From the NCBI GenBank assembly GCA_043731355.1, contig JAYTJE010000170.1, positions 1 to 42,833 on the forward strand: DNA of 42,833 nt, in the 5' to 3' direction. The stretch's first letter is position 1, and every line of letters begins with the position of its first letter. The notes under the pieces are model-generated. The model had not been told where the DNA came from. It made no database searches and saw only the letters and a program-made list of their open reading frames with translations. Positions 8,850 through 16,548 of this stretch are shown piece after piece. The position numbers and the translations under genes are program-made. The DNA is from GWC2-56-14 sp043731355. Its GTDB lineage: Bacteria > Nitrospirota > UBA9217.

Positions 8850-8878
8850 ATTATATCTGATGGTCTGCATTAATTCAA
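8850..8878 (-). promoter_or_regulatory. Internal sigma70-type promoter before ACP-3
   Basis: On the minus strand TTGAAT (8878-8873) and a perfect TATAAT (8855-8850) are 17 bases apart, in the 153-base gap between the hydrolase/radical SAM fusion and ACP-3. Transcription would start near 8843, about 90 bases before the ATG at 8751. It would give the last six genes of the cluster (ACP to the terminal radical SAM enzyme) independent expression. Confidence 0.6.
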
Positions 8879-8904
8879 TAGAAAACGGGCCAGGGACGCC
8901 CTGT

Positions 8905-10674
8905 TCAGAACCGCGGACAGATCCTGCAGGCCTCAGGCGGCTCAGGACCAGACATTCGCTGCCGATGCTCCTGCATGATCGTTCCGTTCCAGATCCCTTC
9001 AAGCGGCTGGTCCAGCAGGTTCCCCAACCGGACACCGGGCTGGCAGTCGCAGAGCGTCACGTCTCCGGTCACGCTCACCGGCACGGTCTGCCACGGAGAA
9101 CAGCACCAGGCTCGCTGCGGGGAACGGGTATAGAGCGAGTCGGGCGGCAGGAGCAGATATTTTTCATACCGTTTGGCGAGCCCGAACTCTTCCAGTCCGC
9201 GCACCGACAGGACCGGCAACTGTTTTCTGAAGGCCTGTGCAACCCCTTTTCTGACGAGACGCCTAATCCGATCGTCGGCATGGTGACAGAGGGAATCCTT
9301 TACGTTCTCCTTAAAATTAAGGTCCGTTACCATCACCACATGAACGCCGAGTCCGGCGACCAGGTCCATCAGCGCTTCAAGGTGCCCGATGGTCCTTGTG
9401 GAGACTGCGGAGAAGACCGACGTCGCGATCCGGCGCGATGCCCCGGATAGTTCCAGGAAGCCTTGTATATTATCCATCACCCGCGCAAGGTCCGTTCCCG
9501 GCCGCACCTCGGAGGCAACGGTCTGGTCCGCGCCGTCGATGCTGAAGGTAATGGAGTCGAGCCCTGCGTCCAGGAGGTCCCCGGACATTGCCTGGTCCAA
9601 CAGCATGCCGTTCGTAACGAGCGAGGTCCTGCGCCCTTCGGCCGAGGCAAGCGCCACAAACTCCGCGACCTGGGGATGGAGCAGCGTCTCGCCCAGTCCG
9701 ACCAGGGTGATTCTGCAGGCATGGGGCAGGAGGCCGAGCACACGGATAAAGGTCTCCCGGGACATGTCGGCGCCTTTTGTGCCCAAGGCAGTGCGCGCAC
9801 AAAAGGCACAGCGAAGGTTGCAGCGCGTGGTGATCTCGATATTTGCAAATACCGGTTCAATGTCGGATAAAGGTCCGAGCGATGGAGCGTTGGCGGCAAC
9901 GGAACAGCCGCTTGGGCAGCGTACGATATGGCGGCGGCTTGAAGGTGAGCGGGCGAGGAACCTCCCAATCTCGGGCTCGGCCGAGGTTATGGCGTCGAGC
10001 GCTGCGAATTCCTCCGGCAGCAGCGGGTCCGTGCTGTCTTTGACGGCGCGAAGAACAACATCGATGGCCAGTAGGCTTTGAGCGCCTTGAAAAATATCGT
10101 GGCCCGCGCCGGGGATCACGAGCGAGCGGAGCGGCCCGTTGAAAGCGTCCTGCTCCCAGAGCGAGACCTCCTGAAACGGTACGAGCCTGTCCTCCGCGCC
10201 ATGGAGCAGAAGGACCGGGAAAGAGGCGCGACGGGGTTTCGCCCCAGTTTCATTGATCAGGGAGACCATGTTCGCCACCGAGGTGAACGGGATCTCCTTC
10301 TCCCCGGCACGGTGGCTTCCCCACCGTTCAAGCGAGGCGGAATCGATCCGCTTCGGCGTTGACGCCAGGATAAGGAGAGCCGGGCTGCAGCGCAGCTTGT
10401 CCAGGGCAGCCAGGGCAATGGTACCGCCCGTAGAATGGCCGAGCACGATAACCTCCCGCCCCTCATCCATGCCTGCTTCAATGGACGCTGCAACGGTCTT
10501 GATGAAAGCGGACCGGTCGAATGCGGGGGTTTTAAAAACGGATTGATCGTGGCCGGGAAGACAGATGTTCTTCACCGCGTCGGCGCCATACCGGGAAGCC
10601 AGCTGCGTGGCCGGCAGGGAAAGCGTCTCCGGTGATCCTGAGTAGCCGTGCACCAGGACAATGCACACAGACAT
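8905..10674 (-). CDS. Alpha/beta-hydrolase fused to a radical SAM/SPASM-like enzyme
   Basis: One open frame of 589 aa joins two enzymes. Residues 1 to about 210 are an alpha/beta-hydrolase: oxyanion-side HGYSG, nucleophile GHSTGG (Ser81), acid in HGAEDRLVPF (Asp162) and base in IPGAGHD (His192). From about 275 comes a radical SAM core with ITTRCNLRCAFC (Cys285, 289, 292). A cysteine-rich, SPASM-like C-terminus follows (WCCSPWQ, LCDCQPG, ACRICPRF), with no B12 domain. The start at 10674 overlaps the region of the glycosyltransferase stop and has GAGG upstream. A thioesterase-like hydrolase tied to a radical SAM enzyme suggests modification and release, or editing, of a carrier-bound chain. The order of events is inference. 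Confidence 0.82.
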   Translation of the reverse strand: MSVCIVLVHGYSGSPETLSLPATQLASRYGADAVKNICLPGHDQSVFKTPAFDRSAFIKTVAASIEAGMDEGREVIVLGHSTGGTIALAALDKLRCSPALLILASTPKRIDSASLERWGSHRAGEKEIPFTSVANMVSLINETGAKPRRASFPVLLLHGAEDRLVPFQEVSLWEQDAFNGPLRSLVIPGAGHDIFQGAQSLLAIDVVLRAVKDSTDPLLPEEFAALDAITSAEPEIGRFLARSPSSRRHIVRCPSGCSVAANAPSLGPLSDIEPVFANIEITTRCNLRCAFCARTALGTKGADMSRETFIRVLGLLPHACRITLVGLGETLLHPQVAEFVALASAEGRRTSLVTNGMLLDQAMSGDLLDAGLDSITFSIDGADQTVASEVRPGTDLARVMDNIQGFLELSGASRRIATSVFSAVSTRTIGHLEALMDLVAGLGVHVVMVTDLNFKENVKDSLCHHADDRIRRLVRKGVAQAFRKQLPVLSVRGLEEFGLAKRYEKYLLLPPDSLYTRSPQRAWCCSPWQTVPVSVTGDVTLCDCQPGVRLGNLLDQPLEGIWNGTIMQEHRQRMSGPEPPEACRICPRF

Positions 10675-10675
10675 G

Positions 10676-11902
10676 TTAAAATACCTCGAGCGAATCGGCA
10701 AGCGCCTTTGCGCCGCCGTAGCGGCTGATGATCGCCTGCATGTCCGAAAGTCGTTGCCTGAGCTCCGGATGCAGCACCAGGCTCTTTATTCTGGAAGCGA
10801 TTTCGTCATCGGTCATGCGGTCCAGCGCGTTCAGGTATACCGTGGAGTTCCCCTGAAACGGTTCTGCCGTTACGAGCCGTCTGCCGCAGCCCAGGCGCTC
10901 CAGGCAAAGGCCGTTGTGCGCCTGCTCGGGCTGGAACGGCATGACCAGCACGGGGACCCCTTCCCGCAATGCTTCAAAGACCGTCATCTGGCCGCCGTGC
11001 GTGACCAAAAGCGCCGCGTGCGGAAGTATCTCGTGGAGCGGCGCGTAGACGCAGGTAATGACCCGCGGATCGCCGGGCATGATCGTGCACAGCTCCGGCT
11101 GTCCGCCTGCCGCGAGCAGCACCCGGTATCCCCGGCCCAGCAGGACCGTGATGATGCGTTTGACCGTGGAAAGACAGAGTGTGCAGGTGCCGAACGCGAC
11201 GACCGCAAGCGGCCGGTCTCCCCCGGTAAGAACGCCGCTGTCCAGGATGTCGTAGGGCCAGTGGTTCCAGACAAGCGGCCCCACATGGATGAGGTCCGGC
11301 CGTTGCGGCAGCGGCGCGAATTCGGGAAAGTCCCAAAGAAAGGTGCGCTCGCCCTTCAGCATGTGGCGGATATCGCCGACCTTCTCGGGCAGACCCAGGG
11401 TGCGAAGCGCGTCCCCGAGCCGGGCCCCGGCATACTTAAAAAAACCGTCGAGAATGATCCGCTGCACCTCTCTGCCCTGTTCGCCCTCGGCAAAACCCAT
11501 AACCTCCGGGGAATCGGGCAGCATGCACCCGCAGATAAGGGAATCATAGGGCACACCGGCTATCCGGGCCGAGGATTTGAGCGTGAACCTGAACACGCCG
11601 ACAACGCGGTCGGGCTGGTAGCTCCTGAGCAGGCGCACTTCTTCGTTGATGCAGTCCGTGATAAGCCGCGGCTGCCGGAACCATTCCACCGAGGGAAATC
11701 CGGACTCGTCAACCTCCTGGATATCAGGCAGGACAAAGTGTTCGATCGAAAGTTTCTGGAGGAACCGGGAGTGCTTTTTGCTCACTGCCACGCGCACCTC
11801 ATGGCCCCGCGCAGTCAGCACCTCTCCCACTGCCAGGCATTTGACCACGTGCGACAGCGAGTTGTTGCCGGGCATCAGCAGATATTTTTTAGTTCCGGAC
11901 AT
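10676..11902 (-). CDS. GT1-type glycosyltransferase (UGT/MGT-like)
   Basis: A 408-aa GT-B fold glycosyltransferase. The N-terminal acceptor half opens with YLLMPGNNSLSHVVKCL, like other macrolide/UDP-glycosyltransferases. The C-terminal donor half carries the family signature THGGQMTVFEALREGVPVLV with MPFQPEQAHNG. It should move a sugar from a nucleotide donor to a hydroxyl or carboxyl of a small hydrophobic acceptor, in the cytoplasm. The start at ATG 11902 has AGGAAACAGG in front; the frame extends to 11923 without a better site. Within the cluster it is the natural candidate for glycosylating the polyketide or lipid product. Sugar and acceptor cannot be predicted. Confidence 0.82.
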   Translation of the reverse strand: MSGTKKYLLMPGNNSLSHVVKCLAVGEVLTARGHEVRVAVSKKHSRFLQKLSIEHFVLPDIQEVDESGFPSVEWFRQPRLITDCINEEVRLLRSYQPDRVVGVFRFTLKSSARIAGVPYDSLICGCMLPDSPEVMGFAEGEQGREVQRIILDGFFKYAGARLGDALRTLGLPEKVGDIRHMLKGERTFLWDFPEFAPLPQRPDLIHVGPLVWNHWPYDILDSGVLTGGDRPLAVVAFGTCTLCLSTVKRIITVLLGRGYRVLLAAGGQPELCTIMPGDPRVITCVYAPLHEILPHAALLVTHGGQMTVFEALREGVPVLVMPFQPEQAHNGLCLERLGCGRRLVTAEPFQGNSTVYLNALDRMTDDEIASRIKSLVLHPELRQRLSDMQAIISRYGGAKALADSLEVF

Positions 11903-11990
11903 CCTGTTTCCTTTCTGGTCCACATCAGACAGGTTCGAACGAGGATCGAGCGAACGCGGTTGCGAAGAGTTCCAGGCGCAGTTCCGACGA

Positions 11991-13058
11991 TCATCTGCGC
12001 AAATACAGGACCGATCGCTCCGCGTAACAGTTGATCCCGATGCAGCAGATCGATGCCACGGGAACGCTCCCGGATTCCGTTAGAAGACGGATGCCATGCG
12101 GATTGTCCGTCACCGGCGTGGCATAGCGCACCTGCCGCTTCAGCATCAGAGCGCCCGCGGCAATGTTGAAAGCGCTGCCGATCATCATGCTGCCGAAGAG
12201 CGGCGAATAGGCCGCCGTGGGAATATCCTTCGACAGGGATGGGAGGTAGGCCGATTCATCAGGCATCATGCCGTCCGCATCAATAATATTGATATCAACC
12301 GACCGGTCCTGCTCAGGATCGGCATTTGTATGGATCACATTGACATCGCAGTACGCGTTCCCTTCTTTTTTGTTGCTCAGCAGAAAAAACGCAGCGCCTT
12401 CACCCGGGACCTGACAGGTGGGTTTAAAGGTAAAGGGTTTTATCTTCCCGTCCTGTGCCGTGGTCAGCTTATGATCGGCGACATAACCCAGCACATCGCC
12501 GTACTGGTCCACGGCCCCGGCCAGCACATAGTCGCAGCGCCCCTGGTCAAGCCAGGCCTGCGCCAGCTGCAAGCCGGACTGGAACGAGAATTGGAACTGT
12601 GTGATGGTGATGGTGGGCCCCTTGATGTCGAGCGACATGGCGATATAGGAGGCTGCGGCATTATGGACCGAGTTGGAAAACGTGGTCGGCGAGACCGCGG
12701 CGTCCCCGTGGTCCAGGATATCGTCGAGAAAATTAAACGTGGTAACGTGCGGCCCGAAAGCCGTGGTCAGAATGATGCCAAGTTTTTTGTGCGGCAGGTC
12801 TTCGAGCCCGCTGTCGGCCAGCGCTCCGGCGGCGGCAAGCACGGACATCTTGCTCACCGCATCGGAACGACGGATCTTTTTGAGCAGCGTCTTATCGGGC
12901 AGGTTCGCGAAATCAACAAGGTAGGCGGGATAGCTGCCGCCGGGAATATGCGGTGTGGCAACCCTCCCCGGCTCTTTCCATCCGCGTTCCAGGGCTTTTT
13001 CAAAATAAGCCGGTCCCTGCCCCTCGGAGCAGACCATGCCGATGCCGAGGATCTTCAT
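11991..13058 (-). CDS. Chain length factor-type ketosynthase (KS-beta)
   Basis: A 355-aa thiolase-fold protein related to beta-ketoacyl synthases but without the active-site cysteine. Counting eight residues after the conserved GP (147-148), as in its partner, gives Gln156 in place of Cys (GPTITITQFQFSFQSGLQ). Glutamine at this position is the hallmark of chain length factors in type II PKS, which pair with an active KS and set chain length. Its ATG overlaps the stop of the KS gene upstream (ATGA), exactly as in classic KS/CLF pairs. The catalytic histidine motifs of normal KS are also not evident in its C-terminal half. It is probably the inactive subunit of a heterodimer. Confidence 0.82.
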   Translation of the reverse strand: MKILGIGMVCSEGQGPAYFEKALERGWKEPGRVATPHIPGGSYPAYLVDFANLPDKTLLKKIRRSDAVSKMSVLAAAGALADSGLEDLPHKKLGIILTTAFGPHVTTFNFLDDILDHGDAAVSPTTFSNSVHNAAASYIAMSLDIKGPTITITQFQFSFQSGLQLAQAWLDQGRCDYVLAGAVDQYGDVLGYVADHKLTTAQDGKIKPFTFKPTCQVPGEGAAFFLLSNKKEGNAYCDVNVIHTNADPEQDRSVDINIIDADGMMPDESAYLPSLSKDIPTAAYSPLFGSMMIGSAFNIAAGALMLKRQVRYATPVTDNPHGIRLLTESGSVPVASICCIGINCYAERSVLYLRR

Positions 13059-14233
13059 GAGCGGTCCTCCCGTCCGAGCACGATGGCGGCATTGGTCCCG
13101 CCGAAGGCCAGCGAAGTGGAAATCGCGTAGCGCCCGCTGACAGCGGTAACTTCCCGCACCGGCGCAAGCGGGATCGCTTCATCCCGGGTCGCAAAACCCG
13201 CGCTGGCGGGGATCCAGCCTTCGCGCAGCCCGAGCGCGGTAAAGACGGCCTCGATCCCTCCGGCGGCGCCGAGCGTATGTCCGGTCAGCCCCTTGGTCGA
13301 GACCATCTTGAGGCCGGACCCGAAGAGTTCGGCCAGCGCCGTTCCCTCCACCAGATCGTTGTCGTGTGTGCCCGTGCCATGGGCGTTGACAAAAGCGATC
13401 GAGGACGGCTCGAGGACGGCTTCAGCCAGAGCGGCGGCGAGGGCCGCTTTTAATCCCACCCCTTCGGGGCTCGGTGCGGTCAGGTGATAGGCGTCGCTGA
13501 AAGAACCGTATCCGCAAAGCTGCAGGTCCGCCGAGGCCCCCCGTTTGCGCGCTGTTTCCCGCGTTTCCAGGACCAGCACACCCGCGCCTTCGCCGAGATT
13601 CAGCCCCTTGCGATCGCGGTCAAAGGGCGCGCAGAGCCCCTGGTTGGCGATGCCGAGGGAATTGAAGCCGCAGTAAGGAACATGATTCAGTTCATCCGAC
13701 CCGCCGGCAAGGGCGATGTCGCAGAGGCCGCTCTTGAGCCAGGACAGGGCAATGCCGATGGCGTCGGTCCCGGAGGAACAGGCATTCACCACGGAGGCTT
13801 GCGGCCCGCGCGCGCCGGTCTTCCTGGCAATATATTCAGCAAGATTGCCGGTCAGGAACCGGTCTATGGCGGTCATGGGCGCTGCGCCCTTCTCGCGGTA
13901 GGACTGATAGAACGTCAGATCGTTCAGCTGGCTTGCCACGGTCGTGCCCATGCAGATGCCGACCCGGAACTTTGACAGGTCGGAAAGACGGGCTTCCCGC
14001 AGGGCCTGGTCCACCGCAACCATGGCAAGGCTCAGCGTACGCAGACCCTCCATAAAATATCCATCAGGCAGCCGCTTCACTTCGAACACGGGAGACTTCA
14101 GGACCGTGGGGAAGAGGGTCACCGGTCCCGCGTTCCGCGTTCCCGCTTTAAAGCACTGAAGCGTCTCAGCGGCATTGTTTCCGGCAGCCGAGATCACGCC
14201 GAGGCCTGTTATTAATACAGAGAATGAATTCAT
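13055..14233 (-). CDS. Beta-ketoacyl-ACP synthase (KS-alpha, FabF-like)
   Basis: A 392-aa FabF-type ketosynthase with an intact Cys-His-His triad: VVNACSSGTDAIG (Cys152), VNAHGTGTHDND (His285) and KGLTGHTLGAAGG (His319). It performs decarboxylative Claisen condensation of malonyl-ACP with an acyl chain. The 4-base overlap with the following CLF gene points to a KS/CLF heterodimer, as in aryl polyene and aromatic type II PKS systems. No strong ribosome binding site precedes ATG 14233. The gap upstream is filled by an inverted repeat, so this gene starts a sub-block (KS, CLF, GT1, hydrolase/radical SAM fusion). Confidence 0.9.
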   Translation of the reverse strand: MNSFSVLITGLGVISAAGNNAAETLQCFKAGTRNAGPVTLFPTVLKSPVFEVKRLPDGYFMEGLRTLSLAMVAVDQALREARLSDLSKFRVGICMGTTVASQLNDLTFYQSYREKGAAPMTAIDRFLTGNLAEYIARKTGARGPQASVVNACSSGTDAIGIALSWLKSGLCDIALAGGSDELNHVPYCGFNSLGIANQGLCAPFDRDRKGLNLGEGAGVLVLETRETARKRGASADLQLCGYGSFSDAYHLTAPSPEGVGLKAALAAALAEAVLEPSSIAFVNAHGTGTHDNDLVEGTALAELFGSGLKMVSTKGLTGHTLGAAGGIEAVFTALGLREGWIPASAGFATRDEAIPLAPVREVTAVSGRYAISTSLAFGGTNAAIVLGREDRS

Positions 14234-14272
14234 ACTTTAATATACCCAACCCGAACAAACAGAACCAAGGCC

Positions 14273-14362
14273 TTTCACCACGAAGGGCACGAAGAAGTTG
14301 AAGAAAACAAAATCAAAATATTGCTTTTCAGTTCGTGCGCTTCGTGTTCTTCGTGGTAAATT
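14273..14362. repeat. Inverted repeat (CACCACGAAG type) reaching into a CDS
   Basis: Arm 14273-14296 contains TTTCACCACGAAGGGCACGAAG and arm 14331-14362 contains its near inverse complement (GTTCGTGCGCTTCGTGTTCTTCGTGGTAAATTC in part). The right arm overlaps the 3' end of the polysaccharide deacetylase gene, which ends at 14328, and encodes its last residues. This is another family of dispersed intergenic palindrome. Confidence 0.6.
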
Positions 14363-15350
14363 CTCCTGCCATTTCCGGAATGCCCATCAAGTCCAGGGCC
14401 GTATCAACGGTGACAATTTTCATGTCCGGATACTTCGTGCGCACATACGTCAGCAATTCGGAAAGCTCCGCGCGCTGATTGTAAACGATCTTGCCGAGGC
14501 GGGCAACGGCGCCGCTCGATGCGCCCGTGACCCGGTCCCCCGGCCGCGGCGTCCCCGCCAATGGTACGTAATGAAGATACCCCGCGGAAAGGAACCATCG
14601 GTCCCGCAGATGTCTGCCCGTGGCCCCCGAAGGGCTGAAGAGCAGCTGTTCGCCTCTTGCGAAGGCGCCCGTCTCGCTGGTCAACGTGATCTTGACATCG
14701 ATCTGGTGGCCATGGATGATCAGCCAGTCGCGTTTCACATAGGTCTGGTCCACCCTGGCCCGCATCCGCGACAGCCCGAATTTTTTGTTCGACACGGAGC
14801 GCAGATCGTATTGTTCGAAAACATCCCGGTTAAAGGCGTCCACGCCTCCCCGCGCCGAGCGATAGTATTTGCGCGCGATGGCCCGGATCGTCTCGCTGCT
14901 TTTATTATAGGGATAGGCGAGATTTTTGACCGTCACGCCCATACCTTCCAGGACCTTCTTGGAGCGATACAACTCATCCTCCACCTGGGCGGACGAGAGG
15001 GACCGCAGGTTCCGGTGGGACGCCGTATGCCCCATGAGCTCCCAGCCCGCGTCCCTGAGCCCGAGGATCTGTCCGGGCTCCAGAAAACCCGGGCGGTCAA
15101 TCAGGTCCGTGGCGATTGCCGAGCAGGCAACCGCGCCGTGTTCGGCAAAAACCTCCCGCGCCACCAGATAATCCGTATCGAATCCGTCATCGAACACGAA
15201 GGTCAGCAAGGGAATGGCCGGGCCCGGAAGGACCTCTCCCCGGGGGCTGATGCCGCCGCAGGCCGCAAGACACGACAGCAGCAGCGAAGCCGTCAGCCGC
15301 AACACCCCGCGCGCAGACCCGGCGTCAGGAAGTCTTTTTCCTGTTTTCAT
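14328..15350 (-). CDS. Polysaccharide deacetylase (NodB) lipoprotein
   Basis: A 340-aa envelope protein. It starts with a lipoprotein signal (hydrophobic stretch ending LLLSCLAAC, Cys31). A carbohydrate esterase 4/NodB domain follows: metal-binding TFVFDDGFD (Asp54, Asp55) and GHTASH (His108, His112). It should remove acyl groups from a sugar outside the cytoplasm, for example N-acetyl groups of the glycan part of the product. ATG 15350 lies within the end of the ACP-2 gene (26-base overlap), so translation is coupled; the frame extends to 15401 but that leader would spoil the signal. The last eleven residues (EFTTKNTKRTN) are encoded by an intergenic repeat arm and probably are not part of the original protein. 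Confidence 0.82.
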   Translation of the reverse strand: MKTGKRLPDAGSARGVLRLTASLLLSCLAACGGISPRGEVLPGPAIPLLTFVFDDGFDTDYLVAREVFAEHGAVACSAIATDLIDRPGFLEPGQILGLRDAGWELMGHTASHRNLRSLSSAQVEDELYRSKKVLEGMGVTVKNLAYPYNKSSETIRAIARKYYRSARGGVDAFNRDVFEQYDLRSVSNKKFGLSRMRARVDQTYVKRDWLIIHGHQIDVKITLTSETGAFARGEQLLFSPSGATGRHLRDRWFLSAGYLHYVPLAGTPRPGDRVTGASSGAVARLGKIVYNQRAELSELLTYVRTKYPDMKIVTVDTALDLMGIPEMAGEFTTKNTKRTN

Positions 15351-15612
15351 AAACAAAGTTGGCGATGGTATTGATCGAATGGAAGATCTCTTTTCCTTCA
15401 TCCATATTCTTCACTTCCATGCCGAAATTGCGCTGCAGCAGAACGACGATCTCGACGGCGTCAAGCGAATCGAGCCCAAGCCCCTCGCCGAACAGGACCT
15501 CATCGTCCTTGATGTCCGCCGGATTGACCTCCTCCAGCGACAGATCTCGCACGATCATCTCCTTGAGGTCCTTGCGTATTTTTGCCAATTCCTGTTCCTT
15601 GTTCATCTCCAT
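15325..15612 (-). CDS. Acyl carrier protein (ACP-2)
   Basis: A 95-aa carrier protein with a classical site, GLGLDSLDAVEIVVLL (Ser49). AAGGAGAG precedes ATG 15612. Its sequence resembles the longer ACPs of aryl polyene-type loci, with a charged N-terminal extension. It lies between the LpxL-type acyltransferase (34 bases upstream) and the overlapping deacetylase, and upstream of the KS/CLF pair, so it may carry the growing chain for that pair. Confidence 0.9.
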   Translation of the reverse strand: MEMNKEQELAKIRKDLKEMIVRDLSLEEVNPADIKDDEVLFGEGLGLDSLDAVEIVVLLQRNFGMEVKNMDEGKEIFHSINTIANFVYENRKKTS

Positions 15613-15645
15613 CTTTCTCTCCTTGCCAATAGGGTGTTTATCGGA

Positions 15646-16548
15646 TCAATCATTCCCCTGCCACATGTCGCGAAACACGAACCACTGATAGGGATGCTGA
15701 ATTGCGTACTCTTCCAGGATGCCCGCGAACTCCTGCACACAGGCCCCGATCTCCGTTTCCTTGTTCCCGCGTATGCTGGTCGGCGGGCTGATGACGTGAG
15801 AAATGTCGGTCACGTATTTTTTTGCACCCACCTTGGCGGACAGCAGGACCGCAACCGGGCAGCGCGCCGCGGCCGCGAGACTGAATGCGCCGTAAGGGAA
15901 CCGGACGCTGCCGCCAAGCAGCGAGGCCTCCCGGGAGCCATACCCATAGGTCCGGTCACCCATGATCGAGACGATGCCTCCCTGACCGATCGCCTTCAGG
16001 GCTTCCACGACACCGCCCAGGGAACCATCAGTATACAACACCTTGATCGCGTCCTGTTCTTTATCGATATTCAGCGCTTCTTTGACCGCAGCATTGTCTT
16101 CCGGGCGCATCATGAGATACACGGTACGGTTGAGTTTCCTGAGCGCTGTCGTCGCCACTTGCCAGTTGCCAACATGGGCCGTCAGAAAGATCATCCCCCG
16201 CTGCCCTTCCGCCAGGTGGTCCTGTATCTTTTCAAACCCCCTGAGTTCCAGGTTGATATCCCGGCCACCGGCGGCAACGTAGTACCGGTCAATGAGACTT
16301 TCCCCCTGGTTTACGAACAGCAGGTACACGTCAAGCTGTCGCCGGAGCGGTCCGTGTTCCGGAAATCGTCTCCGCACATAGGCCAGGCTCGCGGCAACCG
16401 CTGCACGATCAACGATCACATAATACAGGCAGACGATATACAGGAGCCCATAGGCGCCCCGCAGTCCGAACAACTTCGCCGCCATGCGGAAGAACCAGAA
16501 GCCCAGCCGGTTGCCCCGGCTCCGTTCAACACCCTTCTTTGGTGACAT
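15646..16548 (-). CDS. LpxL/HtrB-type lysophospholipid acyltransferase
   Basis: A 300-aa membrane-associated acyltransferase of the bacterial lipid A biosynthesis type. The family block appears as MIFLTAHVGNWQVATTAL around 119-136. The usual HX4(D/E) becomes HX4Q (His125, Gln130), a change at the catalytic acid that could alter or lower activity. A hydrophobic stretch (GLLYIVCLYYVIV) near residue 35 suits membrane attachment. Related genes occur in aryl polyene loci, where acyltransferases are thought to attach the polyene to a lipid or sugar anchor. It overlaps the upstream glycosyltransferase gene by 23 bases. Confidence 0.82.
   Translation of the reverse strand: MSPKKGVERSRGNRLGFWFFRMAAKLFGLRGAYGLLYIVCLYYVIVDRAAVAASLAYVRRRFPEHGPLRRQLDVYLLFVNQGESLIDRYYVAAGGRDINLELRGFEKIQDHLAEGQRGMIFLTAHVGNWQVATTALRKLNRTVYLMMRPEDNAAVKEALNIDKEQDAIKVLYTDGSLGGVVEALKAIGQGGIVSIMGDRTYGYGSREASLLGGSVRFPYGAFSLAAAARCPVAVLLSAKVGAKKYVTDISHVISPPTSIRGNKETEIGACVQEFAGILEEYAIQHPYQWFVFRDMWQGND

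Noticed and set aside
10661..12034. Long plus-strand open frames opposite the glycosyltransferase and other cluster genes (also 19109-20035, 26844-28472, 15214-16545)
   Set aside because: They mirror GC-rich genes with clear conserved motifs on the minus strand; their own translations are Arg/His/Gln-rich with no domains.
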